Source of the DNA: APNM01 sp040361335
GTDB taxonomy: Bacteria > Pseudomonadota > Gammaproteobacteria > Nevskiales > Salinisphaeraceae
Assembly (NCBI RefSeq): GCF_040361335.1
Contig: NZ_APNM01000010.1
Location: forward strand, 62,001-126,000
Direction: 5' to 3'
Length of the DNA stretch: 64,000 nucleotides
Positions 59,027 to 64,000 of the stretch are shown one piece after another. Numbering within the stretch: position 1 is the stretch's first letter; every line of letters begins with the position of its first letter. Under the pieces are notes generated by a model. That model worked only from the letters and a program-made list of their open reading frames with translations, ran no database searches and was not told the origin of the DNA. The translations under genes were made by a program, and so were the position numbers.

Positions 59027-59386
59027 ATGAACGAATCCCTGCTCTTGATCGCCCACGGCAGCCGCCGCGAGGCGTCTAACGACGAGGTCCGGGAGTTGAC
59101 CGTGCGGCTGCGGTCCGCGGCCGCCGACCGTTTCCACGAGGTGGATTGTGCCTTCCTGGAACTGGCGGAGCCGTCCATCCCCGACGGCATCCAGCGCTTG
59201 ATCGACGGCGGGGCGCAAGCGGTGACGGTGTTGCCCTATTTCCTGGCCGCCGGCCGCCATGTGATCCAGGACGTGCCGGCACTGGTGGCGGAGAAGCGCG
59301 CCGACCATCCGGAGGTGGACATCCGCATCGCGCCCTACCTGGGCACGTCCGACGAGATACCGCGCCTGCTCCTCTCCCTGGTCTGA
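59027..59386 (+). CDS. CbiX/sirohydrochlorin chelatase-like protein, single domain
   Basis: A 119-aa protein with the CbiX core LLLIAHGSRREASNDEVREL, CAFLELAEPSIPDGI and VTVLPYFLAAGRHVIQDVP. These carry the two active-site His of cobalt/iron chelatases. The short single-domain form resembles CbiXS. No siroheme or cobalamin genes are close, so the metal is undecided. Confidence 0.88.
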   Translation: MNESLLLIAHGSRREASNDEVRELTVRLRSAAADRFHEVDCAFLELAEPSIPDGIQRLIDGGAQAVTVLPYFLAAGRHVIQDVPALVAEKRADHPEVDIRIAPYLGTSDEIPRLLLSLV

Positions 59387-59427
59387 GGCGGCGGCGCCAG
59401 CACTAGAAAAACGGAGGAGAGATCCGA

Positions 59428-60336
59428 ATGGGCACCAAGCTCGGCTACGAGAAGCAATACGTCGACATCCTCGACCGGCGGATGGCCTACATCGACGTCG
59501 GCTGGGGCGACCCGATCGTGTTCCTGCACGGCAACCCCACCTCGTCCTATCTCTGGCGCAACGTGATCCCGCACCTGGAGTCGCTGGGCCGCTGCGTGGC
59601 GCCGGACCTGATCGGCATGGGCGATTCCGAGAAGCTCCAGTCCTCGGGGCCGGATGTCTACACCTTCCAGCAGCACCGCAAGTACCTGGACGAGCTGCTG
59701 GACCGGTTGTCGGTGAAGCGCAACGTGATCCTGGTGATCCACGACTGGGGCTCGGGCCTGGGCTTCGATTGGGCCCGCCGCAACCGCGACAAGGTCGCCG
59801 GCATCGCCTACATGGAGGCGATCGTGCAGCCGGTGACCTGGGACGACTGGCCCGAGGACGCGCGCAAGGTCTTCCAGGCCATGCGCTCGCCGGCCGGCGA
59901 GGAGATGGTGCTGGAGAAGAACGTCTTCGTGGAACGCATCCTGCCGGCCTCGATTCTGCGCGAGCTCAAGCCCGAGGAGATGGAAGAGTACCGGCGCCCG
60001 TTCGCCAAGGGCGGCGAGCACCGGCGGCCGACCCTGACCTGGCCGCGCCAGATCCCGATCGACGGCGAGCCGGCGGACGTGACCCAAATCGTCGAGGACT
60101 ACGGCAAGTGGCTGTCCGAGGACGCATCCCTGCCCAAGCTGTTCATCAACGCCGACCCGGGCAGCATCCTGGTGGGCCGCCAGCGCGAGTTCTGCCGGAG
60201 CTGGCCCAACCAGGACGAGATCACGGTGCGCGGCTCGCATTTCATCCAGGAGGACTCGCCGGACGAGATCGGCATGGCCGTGGCGGCCTTCGTCTCGCGT
60301 CTGCGCAAGGCCGAGTCCCAGGGAGAAACAACATGA
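59428..60336 (+). CDS. Haloalkane dehalogenase (HLD-II, DhaA/LinB-like)
   Basis: A 302-aa alpha/beta hydrolase that hydrolyses carbon-halogen bonds. The halide-binding Asn is in HGNPTSSYLWRN and the nucleophile Asp with its halide Trp in VIHDWGSGLGF. The acid Glu is in AYMEAIVQPV and the catalytic His in RGSHFIQEDSPDEIG. That full pentad marks subfamily II. GGAGGAGAG lies upstream. It is coupled by ATGA to the next gene. Natural substrate unknown. Confidence 0.95.
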   Translation: MGTKLGYEKQYVDILDRRMAYIDVGWGDPIVFLHGNPTSSYLWRNVIPHLESLGRCVAPDLIGMGDSEKLQSSGPDVYTFQQHRKYLDELLDRLSVKRNVILVIHDWGSGLGFDWARRNRDKVAGIAYMEAIVQPVTWDDWPEDARKVFQAMRSPAGEEMVLEKNVFVERILPASILRELKPEEMEEYRRPFAKGGEHRRPTLTWPRQIPIDGEPADVTQIVEDYGKWLSEDASLPKLFINADPGSILVGRQREFCRSWPNQDEITVRGSHFIQEDSPDEIGMAVAAFVSRLRKAESQGETT

Positions 60337-60602
60337 TTGACGACCGCCGCTTCTGGCTCGCCAACAACGCCCTGGTGGTGCTGCTGCACATCGCCGGCAT
60401 CGGGCTCTACGTCACCGAGGGGCTGAGCAATCCGCTGGTCCAGCTCTGGGCGATCATTGTGATTATCCACATCCTGGAGATCCCCATCGCCTTCCTGGCC
60501 CTGGCCGACCGGCCGGTGCCCTGGGGGCTGACGGTGTTCGCCACGCTGATCTTCGGCTTCACCTGGTGGGTGCCGGCCCGGCGCGGTCTCTACCATGCCT
60601 GA
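60333..60602 (+). CDS. Small membrane protein, 89 aa
   Basis: Three hydrophobic segments (NNALVVLLHIAGIGLYV, LWAIIVIIHILEIPIAFLAL, GLTVFATLIFGFTWWVPARR). I do not recognise the family. ATG overlaps the dehalogenase stop and its own end overlaps the tspO start by eight bases, so the three genes are one translational unit. Confidence 0.8.
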   Translation: MIDDRRFWLANNALVVLLHIAGIGLYVTEGLSNPLVQLWAIIVIIHILEIPIAFLALADRPVPWGLTVFATLIFGFTWWVPARRGLYHA

Positions 60603-61068
60603 GCCGTTCGGCGGCCGGCCGGTGCTGGCCGCCGTTCTCTGCGCGGCCGCCGTGCTCGCGGCCGCCGCCACTGGCGTGATCTTCCAGCCGGGCGCCTGGT
60701 ACGCGGGCCTGGTCAAGCCGCCCGGCACCCCGCCGGACTGGCTGTTCCCGGTTGCCTGGACCACCCTTTACACCCTGATGGCCGTGGCCGCCTGGCTGGT
60801 CTGGCGGGCCGCCGGCCCCGGCGGCCGCGGCGCGCTGACGCTGTTCGGTGTGCAGCTCGCCCTCAACGCCGTCTGGACCCCGGTGGTGTTCGGTGCCCAC
60901 GCCCTGGCCGCCGGCCTCGGGGTCATCGTGTTGCTGTGGCTGGCCCTGGCGGCCACCATCCGGGCCTTCGGCGAGCTGCGGCCGGCCGCGGCCTGGCTGC
61001 TCGCGCCCTACCTGGCCTGGGTGACCTACGCCGGCTATCTCAATGCCGGCCTGCTGTTTTTCAACTGA
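60595..61068 (+). CDS. TspO/MBR family protein
   Basis: A 157-aa five-TM protein of the TspO (peripheral benzodiazepine receptor) family, which binds tetrapyrroles and cholesterol-like ligands. Markers are WYAGLVKPPGTPPDWLFPVA, W-x-LYTLMAVAAWLVW, FGVQLALNAVWTPVVFGAH and LLAPYLAWVTYAGYLN. It is the last gene of the dehalogenase unit. Confidence 0.95.
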   Translation: MPEPFGGRPVLAAVLCAAAVLAAAATGVIFQPGAWYAGLVKPPGTPPDWLFPVAWTTLYTLMAVAAWLVWRAAGPGGRGALTLFGVQLALNAVWTPVVFGAHALAAGLGVIVLLWLALAATIRAFGELRPAAAWLLAPYLAWVTYAGYLNAGLLFFN

Positions 61069-61102
61069 CGCCACGAGGGCGTGGCTTCGCGACCTCGTGG
61101 CG
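61069..61102 (+). terminator. Stem-loop after tspO
   Basis: CGCCACGAGG / CCTCGTGGCG, a perfect 10-bp stem with a 14-base loop immediately after the tspO stop. There is no T-tract, so it may stabilise or attenuate the transcript and not terminate it outright. Confidence 0.45.
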
Positions 61103-61144
61103 AGCCGGTAGACTGCCGGCTCCGATAAGAAAGGAGGAGGAAAC

Positions 61145-61966
61145 ATGGACCTGACCCGGGTATTCGCGCCCGACCTGTTCGACGGCAAGACGGTATTCGT
61201 CACCGGCGGCGGCAGCGGCATCAATCTCGGCATCGCCAAGTGCTTCGCCCGCCTGGGGGCAGACGTGGCCATCTGCGGTCGCACCCAGGAGAAACTGGAC
61301 GCGGCGGCCGAGGAGCTGCGCGCCCTGGGCGCCAAGGTGTCGACCCGCGCCGCCGACGTGCGCGACATGGACGCGCTGTCCGCCGCCATGGAGACCGCGC
61401 GCGACGAGCTGGGCCCGATCGACGTCCTGGTGGCGGGTGCCGCCGGCAACTTCCCGGCCCCGGCCGAGAAGCTCTCCGCCAACGGTTTCAAGAGCGTCAT
61501 CGACATCGACCTGCTGGGCTCGTTCAACGCCGCGCGCTCGGCCTTCGAGCAGCTCAAGGAAACCAACGGCTGCATCATCTTCATCTCCGCCGGCCAGGCC
61601 TTCATGCCCTACGCCATGCAGGCGCACGTGGGCGCCGCCAAGGCCGGCATCGACAACATGATGCGCACCCTGGCCCTGGAGTGGGGCCGCTTCGGCATCC
61701 GCGCCAACAGCATCGTGCCCGGCCCCATCCGCGGCACCGAGGGCATGAAGCGCCTCGCGCCCGCCGGCATGGACGACAAGCTGGCGAAGCTGGTGCCGAT
61801 GCAGCGCATGGGCGAGGTCGACGACGTCGGCCAGGTCGCCTGCTTCCTGGCCTCGCCCCTGGCCGGCTATGTCACCGGCAGCCTGGTGATGGCCGACGGC
61901 GGCATGAACCTGCCCGGCTCCGGCGTCTGGGCGCAGGTGTTCGGGGAGATGGCGGGCGGCAAGTAA
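61145..61966 (+). CDS. SDR oxidoreductase, 2,4-dienoyl-CoA reductase-like
   Basis: A 273-aa SDR. The nucleotide loop is VTGGGSGINLGIAKCFARLG. NNAG is replaced by VAGAAGNFPAPAEKLSANGF, as in the peroxisomal and actinobacterial dienoyl-CoA reductases. The Tyr-x3-Lys motif of classical SDRs is not obvious (AFMPYAMQAHVGAAKAG), a known feature of this subgroup. AAGGAGGAGG precedes the ATG. Probably acts on unsaturated acyl-CoAs. Confidence 0.88.
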   Translation: MDLTRVFAPDLFDGKTVFVTGGGSGINLGIAKCFARLGADVAICGRTQEKLDAAAEELRALGAKVSTRAADVRDMDALSAAMETARDELGPIDVLVAGAAGNFPAPAEKLSANGFKSVIDIDLLGSFNAARSAFEQLKETNGCIIFISAGQAFMPYAMQAHVGAAKAGIDNMMRTLALEWGRFGIRANSIVPGPIRGTEGMKRLAPAGMDDKLAKLVPMQRMGEVDDVGQVACFLASPLAGYVTGSLVMADGGMNLPGSGVWAQVFGEMAGGK

Positions 61967-61969
61967 ATC

Positions 61970-62110
61970 CCCCTTGGTCCCCCTTTGCGAAAGGGGGAAC
62001 GAGGTCGGTCGTTCCCTTTGGAGGAGAGCCAGAGGGGATTCGGCGGAGCCGCGGCATAGCCAAACGCCGCCGCCCTCTGTACAAAGAAACGGGGTACAAA
62101 GGAAGCGGGC
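61970..62110. repeat. Intergenic hairpin-rich stretch
   Basis: TCCCCCTTTGCGAAAGGGGG forms a 9-bp stem (61978-61998), followed by fragments resembling common gammaproteobacterial intergenic repeats (CCCCTTGGTCCCCC, TTCCCTTTGGAGG). No gene fits between the two SDR genes here. Confidence 0.6.
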
Positions 62111-62150
62111 GCGAGACCCGCGATAACGCCGACGCGAGGAGGACACCGTC

Positions 62151-62963
62151 ATGGCCACCAGCAAGTTCGCCCGCAAGTACGGTCCCTGGGCCCTGATCAC
62201 CGGCGCGTCGTCCGGGCTGGGCGCGGAGTTCGCGCGCCAGCTCGCGGCGGCCGGCCTCAACCTGGCCCTGCTGGCCCGCCGCCGGGAGCGCCTGGACGAA
62301 CTCGGCGCCAAGCTGGCGGACGACTACGACATCGACACGGTCTCGATCCCGGCCGACCTGTCGCAACGCGACTTCATGGAAGACGTCCGCGGGCGCATCT
62401 CGGACCTGGAGATCGGCCTGCTGGTGAACAACGCCGGCTTCGGCCAGACCGGCGCCTTCCTCAACGGTGACCTGGACGCCGACCTCAAGATGCTGGACGT
62501 GAACTGCCGGGCGCCGCTGATCCTGACCCACGAGATCGGCCAGGCCATGGCCCGGCGCGGGCGCGGCGGCATCGTGATGGTGGCCTCGCTGGCCGGGCTC
62601 ATGCCCAACCCCTACTTCGCCCACTACTCGGCCACCAAGGCCTGGGACCTGTACCTGGGCGAGGGCCTGAACGTGGAGCTGGCCGGCCGCGGCATCGACG
62701 TGGTCAGCCTCTGTCCGGGGCCGACGCGGACCGAGTTCTTCGAGGTCGCGGACGTGGACGAGGCCGCCTTGCCGGCCGCCGCGCGCCGCATCATCATGGA
62801 CGCCGACGACGTCGTCGCCGCCGCGCTCAAGGGCCTGGGGCACCGGAGCGTGGTGGTGCCGGGCGTCAGCAACAAGCTCATGGCGGGCAGCAGCCGGCTG
62901 GTGCCGCGCGGCCTCAACGCCCGCCTCGTGGGACGCATAATGAAAATGGCCGCGGGCCGGTAA
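62151..62963 (+). CDS. SDR family oxidoreductase
   Basis: A 270-aa classical SDR: cofactor loop ALITGASSGLGAEFARQLA, VNNAGFGQTG, the catalytic Ser in VASLAGLMPNP and YSATK with Tyr and Lys. PGPTRTEFFEVA follows. The cofactor arginines (LLARRRERLDEL) suggest NADP(H). GAGGAGGACACCGTC precedes the ATG. Substrate unknown. Confidence 0.92.
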   Translation: MATSKFARKYGPWALITGASSGLGAEFARQLAAAGLNLALLARRRERLDELGAKLADDYDIDTVSIPADLSQRDFMEDVRGRISDLEIGLLVNNAGFGQTGAFLNGDLDADLKMLDVNCRAPLILTHEIGQAMARRGRGGIVMVASLAGLMPNPYFAHYSATKAWDLYLGEGLNVELAGRGIDVVSLCPGPTRTEFFEVADVDEAALPAAARRIIMDADDVVAAALKGLGHRSVVVPGVSNKLMAGSSRLVPRGLNARLVGRIMKMAAGR

Positions 62964-62996
62964 TCCCGGTCCGCCGGCCGGCGGAGGAGATCGTCG

Positions 62997-64000
62997 ATGA
63001 GCACGCCGCGCGCGACCGGCCCGGAACAGCCGGGCTGGGATTGGGGACCGTTCACCTTCCGGCTGCCGTTCTATCACACGCGGCTGTACTGGCCGGAGTT
63101 CCTGCAGGGCATCGCCCTGGCCTCGGCCACCGGCCTGGCCCTGGTGCCGATGATGACCGCGCACTTCGGGCTGACCTTCGAGCAGGCCGTGGCCATGTCC
63201 TTCGTCCACGGTTTCCTGATCGGCATCGCCCCCATCGTGTTCGGCGAGCCCTACGCCCCCGGCTGGGTGACGCCCGCCCTGCCGCTGGTGCTCACCTTCG
63301 TGCTCACCGGCTACGAGACGCCCACCGAGCGCTTCCAGGCCATGACCGCGCTCACCCTGGACCTGGCCTTCATGCTCGCGGTGCTGGGCCTGACCGGGCT
63401 CGGGCGACGATTCATGGAATGGCTGCCGGCCGCGCTCAAGGCCAGTCTGGTCCTGGGCGCGGCCATCGCCTCGTTCAAGCGGGTGTTCATCGACGACGCC
63501 CCGGACTACCTGTTCGCCCAGCCCATCACCACCATCGCCGCCTGCGCGGTTTGCCTGCTGTTCATCTTCTCCATCCCGTTCCGGGCGCTGAAGCTGAAAT
63601 ACCGGCCGCTGATGGTGCTCGGCAGCCTGGGCCTGCTGCCCGGGTTCCTGGTGGCCGCGGCGGTGGGGCCGCTGGTGGGCGAGGTCAGCTACGACATCCA
63701 GTGGGGCATCCTGGTGCCGCCGGTGCACGAGGTCTGGCAGCAGGTGTCGCCGTTCGTGATCGGTTGGCCGAGCTGGGAGATGTTCCTGGCCGCGGCGCCG
63801 CTGGCCTTCATCACCTACATCATCCTGTTCGGCGACCTGGTCACCGCCAACGAGATCACCCGCGAGGCCCAGGCCGACCGCCCGGACGAGACCCCGCGCA
63901 TCGACACCACGCGCACCCACCTCTCGGTGGCCCTGCGCAACCTCGCCATGGGCATCTTCGCGCCCTTCTTTCCGACCCAGGGCAGCGTCTGGGCCGGGGT
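62997..64000 (+). CDS. Multi-pass membrane transporter, nucleobase-permease-like (3' end outside window)
   Basis: Starts at ATG 62997 with GGAGGAGA upstream and runs off the window end; 334 codons are present. At least eight hydrophobic segments, including LQGIALASATGLALVPMMTA, AAVGPLVGEVSYDIQWGILV and APLAFITYIILFGDLVTANE. The overall form recalls NCS2-type xanthine/uracil permeases, and the DUF3360 group in particular. The substrate cannot be deduced from this fragment. Confidence 0.8.
   Translation, partial: MSTPRATGPEQPGWDWGPFTFRLPFYHTRLYWPEFLQGIALASATGLALVPMMTAHFGLTFEQAVAMSFVHGFLIGIAPIVFGEPYAPGWVTPALPLVLTFVLTGYETPTERFQAMTALTLDLAFMLAVLGLTGLGRRFMEWLPAALKASLVLGAAIASFKRVFIDDAPDYLFAQPITTIAACAVCLLFIFSIPFRALKLKYRPLMVLGSLGLLPGFLVAAAVGPLVGEVSYDIQWGILVPPVHEVWQQVSPFVIGWPSWEMFLAAAPLAFITYIILFGDLVTANEITREAQADRPDETPRIDTTRTHLSVALRNLAMGIFAPFFPTQGSVWAG

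Noticed and set aside
61978..61998. Rho-independent terminator between the two SDR genes
   Set aside because: The stem is good but no T-tract follows on either strand; listed as an intergenic repeat instead.

Overview
The window is GC-rich (roughly two thirds G+C by eye), densely coded bacterial chromosome with many ATGA-type gene overlaps. The gene content points to a Gammaproteobacterium, possibly a Chromatiales/Ectothiorhodospiraceae-like lineage: a full-length PlsB, MlaA, TtcA, a DUF1631 protein, split PntAA/PntAB/PntB, a PhaC-type synthase and a host-attachment family protein. This assignment is an inference; there is no rRNA in the window. I saw no tRNA, rRNA, CRISPR array, prophage or intact insertion sequence.

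Layout. 1-2.7 kb: end of an SdsA-type alkylsulfatase, an unknown protein and a DUF423 membrane protein. 2.7-18.5 kb: a signalling and lipoprotein island. It holds three secreted lipoproteins (two of them tandem paralogues), a sensor kinase divergent from a LuxR-type response regulator, a GST, and an operon of two more sensor kinases plus a second, nearly identical regulator. The third kinase has Glu where the phospho-accepting His should be. Four promoters in this island (the three lipoproteins and the kinase operon) carry the same 18-bp C-tract/G-tract palindrome at a constant distance from a -10-like element. I read this as one regulatory circuit, and it is the best candidate for an undescribed system. 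18.6-23.8 kb: host-attachment family protein, NUDIX hydrolase and the pnt operon. 23.8-28.5 kb: flap-type exonuclease, fructosamine kinase, TtcA and DUF1631.

28.6-30.9 kb: a small lipoprotein and an MNIO RiPP cluster of the bufferin/oxazolin class (EGKCG-repeat precursor, MNIO enzyme, DUF2063 partner). 30.9-32.3 kb: a gene-free block with a REP-like element and four tandem 180-bp repeats framed by inverted and direct repeats, followed by an orphan ParB. 33.3-39.1 kb: an envelope phospholipid cluster (acyltransferase, SDR with a basic tail, MlaA, small kinase, PlsB). 39.3-46.4 kb: PHA synthase, SppA-type peptidase, a helical protein, an alpha/beta hydrolase, a PhoPQ-like two-component system and two small envelope proteins. 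46.5-48.1 kb: a ParM-like actin and an RRM protein.

48.3-58.9 kb: a PhoX-like protein, an amidohydrolase-like protein and an oligopeptide ABC transporter. Its oppF is separated from oppD by a cardiolipin synthase-like PLD and an exonuclease/phosphatase-family protein. 59.0-64.0 kb: CbiX-like chelatase, haloalkane dehalogenase with a small membrane protein and TspO, two SDRs, and a membrane transporter cut by the window end. Short intergenic inverted repeats of three families recur at gene ends through the window.
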